55,018 nucleotides of DNA from positions 1 through 55,018 of the forward strand of contig JAGBFQ010000011.1 in NCBI GenBank assembly GCA_017936385.1, given 5' to 3'. Source of the DNA: Rikenellaceae bacterium (GTDB lineage: Bacteria; Bacteroidota; Bacteroidia; Bacteroidales; Rikenellaceae). The notes under the pieces were generated by a model. It worked only from the letters and a program-made list of their open reading frames with translations, was not told where the DNA came from and did no database searches. Positions 8,852 through 19,400 of this stretch are shown here, piece after piece. The first letter of the stretch is position 1. Every line of letters starts with the position of its first letter. The position numbers and the translations under genes are program-made.

Positions 8852-8881
8852 CAAATATAATACTTTTTTGTTGATTGGCAA
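8852..8881 (-). promoter_or_regulatory. rimP operon promoter
   Basis: On the minus strand TTG (8879-8881) and TATATTTG (8852-8859) are separated by 19 bases, close to the Bacteroidetes consensus. The predicted leader is about 80 bases. Confidence 0.65.
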
Positions 8882-8893
8882 TGCTTTTCCCCT

Positions 8894-8937
8894 AAAAAAA
8901 GCACCGGTTGCCCGCAACTATGTGCGGGCAACCGGTG
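8894..8937 (-). terminator. terminator of the PpiD-like gene
   Basis: A perfect 15-bp stem CACCGGTTGCCCGCA (8902-8916) / TGCGGGCAACCGGTG (8923-8937) with a 6-base loop. On the minus strand it is followed by CTTTTTTT. It isolates the PPIase gene from the rimP operon. Confidence 0.9.
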
Positions 8938-8959
8938 TCAATCTCTTTTTTAGATTCTG

Positions 8960-11005
8960 TTAGAAGAATTTGATGCGGTTGTCAACCACCTCGGTTTCAT
9001 CGTCCAGAGCTTGCGACAGACGCTCGCTGATGTACGAAGTTGCCATCGATTCCAGACGAACTTTCTCGTCAGCCTCCGACAGAGTTTTGCCGTTTTTCTC
9101 GCTTACATTGAACATGTAAACTGCGGTGCCACCAACCACCGGTTTCGACATAATACCGGGAGCGCTTACACACATTGCGCCGACAAATTTGGGCTCCATA
9201 CCCAGCGAAGGGATGTAGAACGAAGCGAAGTCAACGTCCTCAACCGAACCGTCTTTTACGCCGTCAATAGCTTTGAGCGACTCGATGGTTTGTTTACCCT
9301 CGAACTCAGCAGCAATCATTTCACCTTTCTTTTGGTTGCGCAGAACCGAAGTGATACGCTCGGCTACCTTCTCCAGAGGAGCGATACCCTCTTCGCGTAC
9401 ATCTTTAATAACACCTACAAGGTAGTCGCCGCCGTCAACATCCAGAATGGCCGAAACCTCGCCCTTCTTGCCGTTAAATGCCCAACGAGTTACTGCGCTG
9501 GCCTCATCCAGACCATTTACGCCACGGTCGTTGCTGTTGATAGTAGCCACACGACGAGCAGCACCGGTCTCGGCTACGGCTGCGGTGAACGAGTCGTAGT
9601 TTTTGCCTGCTTTCTCAAGGAATGTGCGAGCCTCGCTGTAAACGGCTTGTTGAGTGGTTGCGCTCGGTTCTACGTTGTAAACTACGGTTGCGATTTGAGC
9701 TTTGCGTACGAGTTTGTCTTTGTAGGTCAGGTTTACGATATGGGTACCGAATTGGCTGTCAACGGTGAAGATGTCGCCAACTTTTGCTGCGATGCAGGCA
9801 TCCGAGAACTCGGCTACCATTTGCTCGGGAGCGAATTGACCCAAATCCACGGCTTGGTCCAACGAGTAGGTTTTGGCCAGAGCCTCGAACGAAGCGCCAC
9901 CTTTGAGTGCTTTGACGATGCTGTCAACAGTTGCGGTTTGACCGGGAGCCATCAGAATGTGTTTTGCACCAAGTTTCTCGGGCAGCATTTTGTACTCGGC
10001 TACGCGAGCGATGGTGTAAACGTCGCCGTTCAACACGGGACCATACATCGGTTGTGCGTCTTTGCCGAAAGCCAGAGTTGCGAAGTTTGCAGGAATGTCC
10101 TCCTCGCTGTAGTAGCGGGTGTCGGTTTGGCTTTGCGAGTTGAGCGATGCATATTGCATAGCGTCCTCAGCAGCAGCAAATTCGGCAGCGATTTCGTTTA
10201 CGCGCTCCTCAGCCTCTGCGTAGTCCTCTTGCGAGGGCATGAGGTTGAACACTACGAACTCGATGTCACGTGCAGCAACTTGTTTGTAGTTGTCTTTGTG
10301 CTCGTCGTAGTATTTTTTGATTTCGCTCTTGCTTACGCTGACCAGCGAATCGGCAATTGCTCCATACGATTTCGAAGCGTAAGTTGCGTTGTAGTTTGCG
10401 CCGTTGAGTTTCATATCGGCAGCAACCTCCAAAGCGTTTACATAAACACCTGCGCGAACCAGGCTTACGTATTTCGACATTGCACGCTCGCTTGCCATTT
10501 GGTCGGTCAGGTAGCTCCAAACGGGTTGGTAAGCGGCGTTATACTCCAGGCTTGCCACGAAGTTTTGGAGGATTGCGGGTTCAAAAGCACCGGTTTGGGG
10601 GTTCGAGAATACGTTTTGAACGATGGGCGAGATGTACTCACCGTTGCTCATATCAAGCATTTCGCTATCGCCAACGCTGATACCGAGTTTTGCAAAACCG
10701 GGCATATAAGCGTTTTTGATAATCATGCTTTCCCACACGCTTTGGCGTACTTGCTCCATTTGGTCTGCGGGCAGAGCTGCTTGGCCATAGAGGGTTTGCA
10801 ATACGTTAGTGGTGTTTTCGGTTTCGGTCAGGAACTCGATGTAGTTAACATTTTTGCCATTGATGGTTCCGACACGCATTTTTTTCGAGTTGTAGCCACC
10901 GCCCAGCGACGACAAGTCACCCAACAAGAAAGCGACCAGAGCCACGGCGATAACAACAATGAGGAATACTCCTCCTTTGGTTCTCAAAGTGTTTAAAGTT
11001 GCCAT
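8960..11005 (-). CDS. PpiD/SurA-like membrane-anchored peptidyl-prolyl isomerase
   Basis: Periplasmic folding helper for exported and outer-membrane proteins. The roughly 681-residue protein begins MATLNTLRTKGG, with a single membrane anchor (VFLIVVIAVALVAFLLGD) of the PpiD type. A SurA-N-like chaperone region follows, then one clear parvulin domain near the middle (EKLGAKHILMAPG ... QFAPEQMVAEFSDAC ... FGTHIVNL), then a C-terminal chaperone part. I set the start at ATG 11005; a longer frame using TTG at 11044 only adds a lysine/asparagine tail encoded by AT-rich leader. It has its own promoter and terminator. Confidence 0.9.
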   Translation of the reverse strand: MATLNTLRTKGGVFLIVVIAVALVAFLLGDLSSLGGGYNSKKMRVGTINGKNVNYIEFLTETENTTNVLQTLYGQAALPADQMEQVRQSVWESMIIKNAYMPGFAKLGISVGDSEMLDMSNGEYISPIVQNVFSNPQTGAFEPAILQNFVASLEYNAAYQPVWSYLTDQMASERAMSKYVSLVRAGVYVNALEVAADMKLNGANYNATYASKSYGAIADSLVSVSKSEIKKYYDEHKDNYKQVAARDIEFVVFNLMPSQEDYAEAEERVNEIAAEFAAAEDAMQYASLNSQSQTDTRYYSEEDIPANFATLAFGKDAQPMYGPVLNGDVYTIARVAEYKMLPEKLGAKHILMAPGQTATVDSIVKALKGGASFEALAKTYSLDQAVDLGQFAPEQMVAEFSDACIAAKVGDIFTVDSQFGTHIVNLTYKDKLVRKAQIATVVYNVEPSATTQQAVYSEARTFLEKAGKNYDSFTAAVAETGAARRVATINSNDRGVNGLDEASAVTRWAFNGKKGEVSAILDVDGGDYLVGVIKDVREEGIAPLEKVAERITSVLRNQKKGEMIAAEFEGKQTIESLKAIDGVKDGSVEDVDFASFYIPSLGMEPKFVGAMCVSAPGIMSKPVVGGTAVYMFNVSEKNGKTLSEADEKVRLESMATSYISERLSQALDDETEVVDNRIKFF

Positions 11006-11099
11006 TTTTTTGTTTATTTGTTTATTTTGTTTTTTGTTTTTCAATCTTGTTTTTGGACTTTTCGTCGGCCATCCGAGCGAAAATCCTCAAAACAGACAG

Positions 11100-11107
11100 C
11101 AAATATA
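11100..11107 (-). promoter_or_regulatory. promoter of the PpiD-like gene
   Basis: TATATTTG on the minus strand, 95 bases before the chosen start. No clear upstream TTTG is at the ideal distance. Confidence 0.5.
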
Positions 11108-11146
11108 GTAATTTTCCGTAACATTCATGCGTCCGAGTCGAATATT

Positions 11147-12379
11147 TTAGCCGATTCGTCGAACTCGGGCCAATAAAACTCTCGAAGAGGTGCTTTTTGC
11201 AACCTTAATACTCAGTCCGTCGCCCTCTACCGTTTGTCCCGAACGAGGAATTCCGCCGTTTAGGAAGATGGCATAACCGGCCAACGTGTCGTATTCGTCG
11301 CTTTCGGGAATACTGAGGTTGTACTTCTCATTCAGATAGTCGACCTCCAGACGGCACGACAGCAGATATTCACCCGACGGAAGTTGTTTTTCAATTAAGT
11401 CGGGGGAGTCGTGTTCGTCCTCGATTTCACCGAAAATCTCCTCCAGCAAATCCTCAATCGAGATAATTCCTGCCGTGGCACCGAACTCGTCCAACACAAC
11501 GGCAACGGAACTTCTGCGTTTAATGAATTGTGTCATCAACTCCTGTGCAGGCATTGATTCGGGAACATAGGCCACGGGCATCATCACCGAGTTTATGGAG
11601 TTGGGCTCGCCAAACAAACTCTTCATGTGGACGTAACCCACGATGTTATCAATCGAGCCTTCCCACACAAAGATGCGCGAAAATTTGCTCTGTACGAATC
11701 GCTCCTTGATAATCTCGATGCTGTCATCCACCGACACAGCCTCGATTTCGACCCTCGGAACCATGCAGTCGCGCACGCTCAAATCGGGAAAATCGAGTAC
11801 ATTTTGGAACAATTTGATTTCGTTATCCTCTGTGGTGTCCTCGGCCGTATTGTCCTCGACCAAGTGTGCAAGTTCCTGACGGGCAAACGCTTTGATGGGC
11901 GCATTGGTTGCCTTTTTCCCAAATATACGCATCACACCGATTGAAATCCACGTGGTGATTTTGGCAATGGGGTAGAGTACCACATAGAATATCAGAGCCA
12001 ACCAGCCGAATGTACGCAGATAGAAATTCGGATTTTTAAGTACTATAGCCTTCGGGATAAACTCTGCAATGAAAATCACAACCACCGTAGCCAGCAGAGT
12101 TTCGACCAACAACGACTCCGAGGTGGTCAATGCGAAGTAGAGTTTCGACACAAACATCGAATAGACAACCAATGTGATGTTATTGCCTACCAGCATTGTG
12201 GTGATGTATTGGCTGCTGTTGCGAGTAAATATTCCCGCAATGAAATCGAATGTTGAAGATTGTTTGCGGTCGATTTCGAGTTTGAGTCGGTTTGAACTGA
12301 TGAACGCACTCTCCATACTCGAGAAAAATGCCGACAACATCAGCATCGCTACTATCACTATGATATAACTGACAATCAT
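11147..12379 (-). CDS. CNNM/CorC hemolysin-family membrane protein (GldE-like)
   Basis: A 410-residue protein with an N-terminal DUF21/CNNM membrane domain. Several hydrophobic helices are visible (IIVIVAMLMLSAFFSSMESAF, TLLATVVVIFIAEFIPKAIV, FYLRTFGWLALIFYVVLYPI). A tandem CBS pair follows (MVPRVEIEAVS ... VVLDEFGATAGIISIEDLLEEIFG), then a CorC/HlyC C-terminal domain. The family is linked to Mg2+/Co2+ transport, and the Bacteroidetes gliding protein GldE belongs to it. Motility or T9SS function is not shown here. It starts 4 bases after lptC and closes the coaX-to-CNNM gene run. Confidence 0.85.
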   Translation of the reverse strand: MIVSYIIVIVAMLMLSAFFSSMESAFISSNRLKLEIDRKQSSTFDFIAGIFTRNSSQYITTMLVGNNITLVVYSMFVSKLYFALTTSESLLVETLLATVVVIFIAEFIPKAIVLKNPNFYLRTFGWLALIFYVVLYPIAKITTWISIGVMRIFGKKATNAPIKAFARQELAHLVEDNTAEDTTEDNEIKLFQNVLDFPDLSVRDCMVPRVEIEAVSVDDSIEIIKERFVQSKFSRIFVWEGSIDNIVGYVHMKSLFGEPNSINSVMMPVAYVPESMPAQELMTQFIKRRSSVAVVLDEFGATAGIISIEDLLEEIFGEIEDEHDSPDLIEKQLPSGEYLLSCRLEVDYLNEKYNLSIPESDEYDTLAGYAIFLNGGIPRSGQTVEGDGLSIKVAKSTSSRVLLARVRRIG

Positions 12380-12383
12380 CGTT

Positions 12384-13013
12384 TTACTTCTTCTGTTTAG
12401 GCTCCTCTTCTGCTTTTTTTTCGGCCACTGAATCGGGTTCCTCGGTTACACTTGGGTCTACTGTCAATTTGCCCGTGAATTTACGGAACGACCACTTTTC
12501 GAACTTGTCGTCCGACTCGAAACCCTCGCCGATGAAGACATCTCGTCCTTGCACCACCTTCGAGTCCACATTTGAGTAGACACGGTGAGTCGCTTGATTC
12601 CAGAACAGTTGTTGGGTGTAGAGTATTTGTCCGTCGGCATTGCGTGCTACGACATTACCTTTAGCCTCCCACAGTTCGCGTTTCTCGAAGAAGATTGCGT
12701 AGTCGGCCACCAGGTGTGATTCCTCTTGGCGGGTTGAGTCTTTTTTATAGGTTGTGATTTCCACGCCTCGTCGGAACTCCATATAAGGCTCGCGGGCCAG
12801 TTCATAGCGTTCCATGAGCGGTGTGGTAAATACAAATTCGCGGTGTCCTTCGGACGATTGGATGATGGTCAGCGAGTCACTCTGTTGGGTGAGCATTGTT
12901 TCGTCATCCTCATTTTTGTCCCCTCGCTCCGCGCAAGAATACAGCAAGATAGCACTTCCCACGACGAGAAGTGCTACCGCTGAATGTTTCAGATATTGTT
13001 TCAACTCTTGCAA
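12384..13013 (-). CDS. lptC: LPS export protein LptC
   Basis: Inner-membrane-anchored, periplasmic bridge protein that passes lipopolysaccharide from the LptBFG transporter towards LptA. The 209-residue protein has an N-terminal hydrophobic segment ending in a lipobox-like LLYSC, then a beta-jellyroll with EREL/EAKGNV-type motifs (YAIFFEKRELWEAKGNVVARNADGQ) and VYSNVDSKVV, typical of LptC/OstA-like folds. The C-terminus is Lys/Glu-rich. It lies 13 bases after the TPR gene, in an order that recurs in Bacteroidales. Confidence 0.9.
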   Translation of the reverse strand: MQELKQYLKHSAVALLVVGSAILLYSCAERGDKNEDDETMLTQQSDSLTIIQSSEGHREFVFTTPLMERYELAREPYMEFRRGVEITTYKKDSTRQEESHLVADYAIFFEKRELWEAKGNVVARNADGQILYTQQLFWNQATHRVYSNVDSKVVQGRDVFIGEGFESDDKFEKWSFRKFTGKLTVDPSVTEEPDSVAEKKAEEEPKQKK

Positions 13014-13026
13014 AATGCCGAGTTAC

Positions 13027-14364
13027 TTATTTACGGGGTCTTACCACGGTGTTGGCGTTAATCCAACCGCACTTTACGGTGTAGCTTTGACCCTCGCTCA
13101 GACCGTTGAAGAAGCACTCCTCGTTGTTGGGGAAGTGGGCGCGATACGAAGCGATTTGCGAGTCAATCGACGAAACTTGTGCGGGGTCGTCGGCAAATAC
13201 GCCGCGAGCTTTCGACAGAACGTCGGTTACCACCCAATATACAGCTTGACCTGCGATACCCTCGCAACCACTTGCGCTCATTGCGTAGGCTTGAGCCAGC
13301 ATCAGGTAAGCGTAACCGTTTTCGGGGTTCAGCGAGATAGCTTGGCGAGCAGCAGCACCTGCGGCCGATGCTTTGTTCGAGCCGAGTTCCGAAGCTGCGA
13401 TACGAACATACAGGTTTGCTTTAGCTGCGGGGTCCTCCTCGGTTGCCAGCGACTCGTTCAGATATTTGAGGGCGCGGTCAAACTCTTTGCGGTTCTCGAA
13501 AATAGAAGCCAGACGAATTGCGGTTTCGGCCGAAGGAGTGTTGGCGTAGTTTTTCTCGGCGATTTGGATGAACAACTCACCGGTGCAACCTGCGCGCGAC
13601 ATCAGAGCAAATGCTTTAGCAACCAACTCAGCGTCATCGGGGTTGGCGGCAAATTTATCTTTGTACATAGCCTCCAGGTTGTCGCAGTTTGCAGCGCCAC
13701 TGTTAGCGAACAGAGCCTCGAATTTATCTTTCTCCTCGGCGGGAGCGGCAGCGATGATATTCTCCAATTTGCCATACTCGTCGAGCAGCATATCGGCCTC
13801 GATTTCGTCGTTTTTGTAGTCCTCAACCAACTCGTTGAAGAAGTTCAGAGCGAAGTCGGTCGGTACGTTATAGCTGTTGGTCGACATTGCTTGCAGATAG
13901 TATTTGCGAACTCCGGCGCGGTCTGCGGGGCGGAATTGCGAGAACTCGCGAGCCATGATTTGGGTTGTATAACCGGCACCCATGTCACGACCTTTGTTCG
14001 AGTAGTCGGCAAAGTGTTGGCAACGCAGGTCATACAGACGCATCAGCGAGTCGATGTAAGCGTTCTTGCTGTCAACCGAAGTAGCTCTTTGGATTTTGTT
14101 TTTGTAAATCATGGCACCGCGGATGTAGAGGTTCACGGTAGCTTTGGGAGCTTTCTCCAGCAGGATGTTGAGTTGTTTGAGTGCGTTGTCGTAATCCTTG
14201 GTGGTTACGTAGTCGTTAAAACTGTTGAGGGTCGTAACGTTCTCTTTACGCTCCTCGGGCGAGTTGCCATAGCGCGGGTCCTCGAGATAGGTTTGCGCCG
14301 AAACGTTCGACGCTGCAAATACTGCACACGCCGCAACAAAGATTTTAAGCAAGTTCTTTTTCAT
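13027..14364 (-). CDS. secreted tetratricopeptide repeat protein
   Basis: A 445-residue protein with a cleavable signal peptide (MKKNLLKIFVAACAVFAASNVSAQ). Helical repeats follow that match the TPR pattern, seen best at about residues 45-70 (YDNALKQLNILLEKAP) and 285-360 (AIRLASIFENRKEFDRALKYLNESLA, then ASAAGAARQAISLNPENGYAYLMLAQAYAMS). It probably acts as a periplasmic scaffold. A role in envelope assembly follows only from its place between an outer-membrane protein gene and lptC. Confidence 0.85.
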   Translation of the reverse strand: MKKNLLKIFVAACAVFAASNVSAQTYLEDPRYGNSPEERKENVTTLNSFNDYVTTKDYDNALKQLNILLEKAPKATVNLYIRGAMIYKNKIQRATSVDSKNAYIDSLMRLYDLRCQHFADYSNKGRDMGAGYTTQIMAREFSQFRPADRAGVRKYYLQAMSTNSYNVPTDFALNFFNELVEDYKNDEIEADMLLDEYGKLENIIAAAPAEEKDKFEALFANSGAANCDNLEAMYKDKFAANPDDAELVAKAFALMSRAGCTGELFIQIAEKNYANTPSAETAIRLASIFENRKEFDRALKYLNESLATEEDPAAKANLYVRIAASELGSNKASAAGAAARQAISLNPENGYAYLMLAQAYAMSASGCEGIAGQAVYWVVTDVLSKARGVFADDPAQVSSIDSQIASYRAHFPNNEECFFNGLSEGQSYTVKCGWINANTVVRPRK

Positions 14365-14417
14365 ATTGTATTATTATTCGTTTTTGCGATAAATAAGGTT
14401 TCGTGACTGCAAAAGTA

Positions 14418-15731
14418 CTATTTAAATTTCTTTTTAACAAACCAATAATCACAATCTCCTCCAAAGAAAAGCACTCCGATTGAAACTTTAACGTAATTCT
14501 CGCGGATTAAATTGTGTTGGAGGGTGCCTCGCCAGCAATATTCCACGGCTAAGTTGAGGTTTGAGACCTTCATGGTCTTGAACGGAATTTCGACGCCAAC
14601 CGATACCGCTTTCTCGCTCATATTGATTCCGTTTTTGACAAGATAATAGTCGCCATAGCGGAATCCGGCCTTGTAGGTGAAACGTTTGAGCGGGTTGCGC
14701 ACGTCGAATCTCGAGGGGGTGTATTGGCCACCCACGCGGATGGTGTGCGTGTCGCGGTAGCCCACGTTGTTAGCGGCGTCGTAGCCGTTGATGCCCCAGT
14801 TACTCCACTGATAATCAACTCCTACGCTCCATGTTTGGCGGTGGTAGAATACACCAGCACCCACACTTTGTGGGATGTGCAGTCTGGATGATGGGGTTTC
14901 GTAACGTACCGAGTCGCCGAACACGTTGCCCGAGGGGATGTAGTCGACGGTTTTGGCCTTAAGGCGGCAATCGAGCGAGTAGGTGGCGCCGATGGTCAGC
15001 ATGTTGTCCTCATTTGACAGGGCGTTCCATTGCACACCGAAGTTTCCGCTGAAACGGTTGATTCGTTCGGTTGTGGAGGCCGAGATGCTGTTGTACGTGC
15101 CGTTACCCGTAAAAGATTCGATAGTTGCACTGTAATAGCGATTGATTACACCGTGATAGAACACTGCCTCGGCACCAATCGACACATTTTTGAACGGCTC
15201 CCAGCCCACACCCAACTTGATTTGGGTGATGTTTCCTTCGCCCGTGTAGTTATACAACACCGAACCCAAGTCGGCAATCACATCGTTCGAGTCATCATAG
15301 CGTTGAGTCTTGTAACCCACCGAGCTATAGGGTCTTGCGCTAAATCCGAGTCCGAGTTTTGCGGTCAGCGGCACGAGCATTGCTACGTTGCTGAAGTTGA
15401 ACGAGTTGTCGGAGCTGCGCATCAGTTGTCCTGTTGTGTTTCGTTGTTTGCTGTAAACATTCGAGCCAGTGATACCCACGTCGAACAGCATTGAGTTGCG
15501 TCCGATTGCGCTGAAGGCTGCCGGGTTCGACATGTTGGTTTTCATGTAGCTGCGGAAGCCGATACTTGCGCCGGCCATACCGTCGAATGTTGCGCCGTTT
15601 GACATCGACAGGTTGCCAATGCCATAGAAAGTGTAAGGCGAGTAGGCGTTTAAGCTACCCTCCTGAGCGCGTACGGCATTGATTGTCAACAGAGTGACTA
15701 AGGCCGCGAGTATGTATTTAACTTTTTGCAT
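14418..15731 (-). CDS. outer-membrane beta-barrel protein (FadL/OmpP1-like)
   Basis: A 437-residue protein with a signal peptide ending near VRAQ. A long series of alternating beta strands follows (such as SVGVDYQWSNWGING, FTYKAGFRYGDYYLV), finishing near the C-terminus with SIGVLFFGG. The start, SLNAYSPYTFYGIGNLS, and the NPAAFSAIGRNS segment resemble Bacteroidetes FadL-type barrels, so transport of a hydrophobic molecule is possible but unproven. Its first 14 bases overlap the end of coaX, so the two are likely co-transcribed. Confidence 0.8.
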   Translation of the reverse strand: MQKVKYILAALVTLLTINAVRAQEGSLNAYSPYTFYGIGNLSMSNGATFDGMAGASIGFRSYMKTNMSNPAAFSAIGRNSMLFDVGITGSNVYSKQRNTTGQLMRSSDNSFNFSNVAMLVPLTAKLGLGFSARPYSSVGYKTQRYDDSNDVIADLGSVLYNYTGEGNITQIKLGVGWEPFKNVSIGAEAVFYHGVINRYYSATIESFTGNGTYNSISASTTERINRFSGNFGVQWNALSNEDNMLTIGATYSLDCRLKAKTVDYIPSGNVFGDSVRYETPSSRLHIPQSVGAGVFYHRQTWSVGVDYQWSNWGINGYDAANNVGYRDTHTIRVGGQYTPSRFDVRNPLKRFTYKAGFRYGDYYLVKNGINMSEKAVSVGVEIPFKTMKVSNLNLAVEYCWRGTLQHNLIRENYVKVSIGVLFFGGDCDYWFVKKKFK

Positions 15732-16455
15732 TATATTCCAAAATCTTATTCAGACCCAAAAACACCAAGTCCGCCGTTGCAAATATCGTATTTTTCAATC
15801 GTTTGGCAAAATATTTGGCGTCCCCACCCGTAAAAATTATCTTCAAATCGTCGTATTTCTTCTCGGCGCGGGCTATGTAGCCCTCCAATTCGTAGACAAT
15901 TCCGCCTACCACTCCGTTTCGGATGGCGCTTTGGGTGTCTGTCCCGAGTTGGTCATTTGCACTCTCCGAGAGTTTAACGAGTGGTAGTCCTGCCGTGTAG
16001 TCGTTCAGTGCGCGGAAACGTCCCGAGGCTCCCAGCGAGATGTTTCCTCCGAGGAACATTCCCTCGCTCGAAACCATATCCACCGTAATGGCGGTTCCCA
16101 GGTCGACGACCAAAATGTTGCACCCTTCGAAGAAGGTGGTGGCTCCCACGGCGGCGACCAAACGGTCGATACCCAACGTGTGTGGTGTTGCGTAGCCGTT
16201 GCGGATAGGCATTGGGGTGGTGTGGTCCACGCGCAGATAGTATCCGGTGTGTTACTTGAGAAAATTCTCGACCTCGGCCTCGACACCTGCAACCGTAGAT
16301 AACACGGCCTGCTCGATGGGTTTGTCGGCCTGCCTAAAAATGTCGGCCAAGAACTCCACATCCAGCCGTTCGATACGCATGCACTTTGTAACACTTCCAT
16401 TCTCCAGAAGAGCCACTTTTGCCGAGCTGTTGCCTATGTCGATAGCGATATTCAT
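15718..16455 (-). pseudogene. coaX: type III pantothenate kinase interrupted by an in-frame stop
   Basis: CoaX phosphorylates pantothenate, the first step of coenzyme A synthesis. The upstream 67 codons carry the ATP-binding DIGNSSAKV (Asp6). After a TAA at 16252-16254, the same frame continues without any shift through HTGYYLRVDHTTPMPIRNGY, GIDRL, DLGTAITVD and the rest, giving about 245 codons in total, a normal CoaX length. All expected motifs are present, so only one codon is abnormal; a CAA to TAA change would explain it. Restart at a GTG (16228-16230) could yield a C-terminal fragment, but it would lack the N-terminal ATP site. A sequencing error, a fresh nonsense mutation or a two-part protein are all possible. 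Confidence 0.8.
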
Positions 16456-16471
16456 ACTTCGGGTGTTGGGT

Positions 16472-19400
16472 TTAAGCCTCCAGGTTTTGTTCGGCAGCGT
16501 AGTCGCGGATGGCCGACAACACGCTGTAAGCCTGTCCGATGTCCCTAATATTTCTAACTAACAAATTCAGTTTATTATTGTTTTGACGTAGCACAAATTT
16601 TTCGCTTCGGGTGGCGATGTATCTTAACAGTGCGCTGAAGGTCGAGCTTTTGAAGTATGGCGACTCCTTCTCGCCAACGAAGTAGAGTATCATCAGTCCG
16701 TTCTTGATTTTTGCTCGTTCGACGCCCAACGCTATGCACGCCTTGCGCACGCGAACAACATCCAACAACTCCACAACCTCATCGGGCATCTTGCCGAAGC
16801 GGTCCTCCAGCTCCAGAGCAAACTCCTCTAATTGAGTGTCAGTCGTCAGGCCGTCCAATCGTCTGTAGAGGCTCAACTTTTCGGCACTCTGTCCGATGTA
16901 TGTGTCGGGCAGACCGGCGGGTCTATCGGTGTCTATCGTACAGTCGTCCACCCAGCGTTTCTCGTCCTCGCCCGGGATGGAGAGTCGTTCGGCACCTTCG
17001 TAGCCTTCGCTGCGAAGTTCGGCCACAGCCTCGGCCAAGATTTTCTGATAGGTTTCGAATCCGATGTTGGCAATAAAGCCGCTCTGCTCGGCTCCGAACA
17101 GGTTGCCCGCACCGCGAATATCCAAGTCCTGCATTGCGATATTGAATCCCGAGCCCAAGTCCGAGAACTCCTCGATGGCACGCAGACGGCGGCGGCTGTC
17201 ACCCTTGAGCAACTCGTCGGGGGGTGAGAGCAGATAGCAATAGGCCTTCTTGTTGGAGCGTCCCACGCGGCCGCGCAGCTGGTGCAGGTCGCTCAAACCG
17301 AAGTTTTGCGCCCCGTCTATTATAATGGTATTGGCGTTGGGAATGTCTATTCCGTTCTCGACAATGCTCGTTGCAACCAAGATGTCGTACTCGCCATAGA
17401 TGAAGTCCATCACCACGCTCTCTACCTTGTCGGCAGCCATCTGTCCGTGGGCTACGCACACGCGCGCGCCGTTACTCAACTCTCGGATATGTGCTGCCAC
17501 TTGTTCGATATCCTCCACGCGGTTGTGGATAAAGTAGACCTGACCGCCGCGTGCCAGCTCGTTTGCAATGGCTTCGCCAACAATTTCGTCGCTCCAAACG
17601 TGCGATTCGGTGACAATGGGTTGACGGTTGGGTGGGGGAGTGCTGATAATTGATAAGTCGCGCGAACCCATAAGCGAGAATTGCAGTGTACGCGGAATGG
17701 GCGTTGCGGTGAGTGTCAGTGTGTCGACATTGCTTTTGAGTTGGCGCAGTTTCTCCTTGCTGGCTACGCCGAACTTCTGCTCCTCGTCTATGATGAGCAA
17801 TCCCAAGTCGTGGAACTTGACCTGTTTGCCCAGAATCTTGTGCGTACCTATTAATATATCAATCTTTCCGGCAGCCACATCGGCCAATACGGCGCGTGTT
17901 TCGGCTGCGCTTTTGGTTCGGCTCAAGTGCTCGATGCGTACGGGCATACCCTTCAAGCGGTCGCAGAACGTACGATAGTGCTGCAACGACAGAATGGTTG
18001 TCGGTACCAACACAGCCACCTGCTTGGAGTCGCACACAGCCTTGAAAGCCGCCCTCACGGCCACCTCCGTTTTGCCAAAGCCCACATCGCCACACACCAA
18101 ACGGTCCATCGGTTCGGCCGCCTCCATGTCGCGTTTGACTGCCTCCATGGCTTTGTATTGGTCGGGAGTCTCCTCGTAGCGGAACGAGGCCTCAAGCTCG
18201 TGCATCAGGTAGTTGTCCGGAGCAAAGGCATATCCACCCTCTGCCTTACGTTTGGCATAGAGTGCAATCAGTTCGCGGGCAATGTTTTTGACAGCCGTTT
18301 TGGTTGCTGTTTTGAGTTTCTGCCAAGCGCCGCCGCCGAGTTTGTAAATTTTGGGTGGTGTGGCGTCCGCGCTCTTGTACTTCGAGATTCGGTGCAGGTT
18401 GTGAACGCCCACAAACAGCACGTCGCCATCCTTATACACGAGTTTGATGTAGTCAATCGGTCGTCCCGTTTCGCAACTCTGAACCATTCCGCCGAACACA
18501 CCCACTCCATGGTCGACGTGCACAACATAGTCGCCCAATTTCAACTCGTTCAGTTCGGCTACGGTCATTGATTGGTCGTGGTGTATCTCGCCTCGAAGTT
18601 TGTATCGGTGGTAACGCTCGAAAATCTGATGGTCGGTGAAGTAGCGTTTGCGTCCAGCAACATCAACCCATCCTTCGTGCAGCGTGATGTACAGAGCGTT
18701 GAACTCCACACGGCATCGCTGCTGCTGCCACAACACATTTTGCAGACGTTCGATTTGGGCCTTGTTCTCCGACATGATGAATGTGGTGTAGCCCTCGCCT
18801 TCGGCACCCTCGATGTCGGCTGCCAACATGTCAAACTGCTTGTTGAATTGAGGCTGTGGTGCAGTCATCATATCTATTCGCTCCTCGGCGGTGCGGCGTG
18901 CAGACTCTCCGCGAATAATCATCACACTCTCGGCCGTCTGTTCCATCCAGGCCTTGGCGCTGGTGACCATCTCGTCAATGCGTTGTGGCTCCTCCATCTC
19001 GCCCAGCATCTTGACGCGAATATCATCCAATTGTGCTGCAAGGCCGTCCACGTCGTCAATCCACCATGTGGCATCCGTGCCCACAAACTCGGCCAGCGAT
19101 ACACGCCCTGCATCTTCCGAGGTGTTGGCCACAATCACGGCTCGTTCACACTTCTCGGTGGTCAGCTGGGTCGATATGTCGAAAAAGCGTACCGAGTCCA
19201 CGTCGTCATCGAAGAAGTCCAGACGATAGGGGCGGTTCTCGGAGTACGAGAAGATATCCACAATACCTCCGCGAATCGAGTACTGTCCCGGCTCATGCAC
19301 AAAAGGCACACGCTCGAAACCCAACTCAATGAGTGTGTCCTCCAACGCACTCATCTTGATTCGCTGCCCACGACGCACCTCCACCGTGCGGCTTGACAGG

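Noticed and set aside
12814-14406. A 530-codon frame on the plus strand across lptC and the TPR gene
   Set aside because: It runs antisense to two genes with clear signals and motifs. The translation has no domain or good start context.
15718-16455. Frameshift in coaX
   Set aside because: Both parts lie in the same frame (start-to-start distance of 225 bases, a multiple of three), so only a stop codon, not an indel, separates them.
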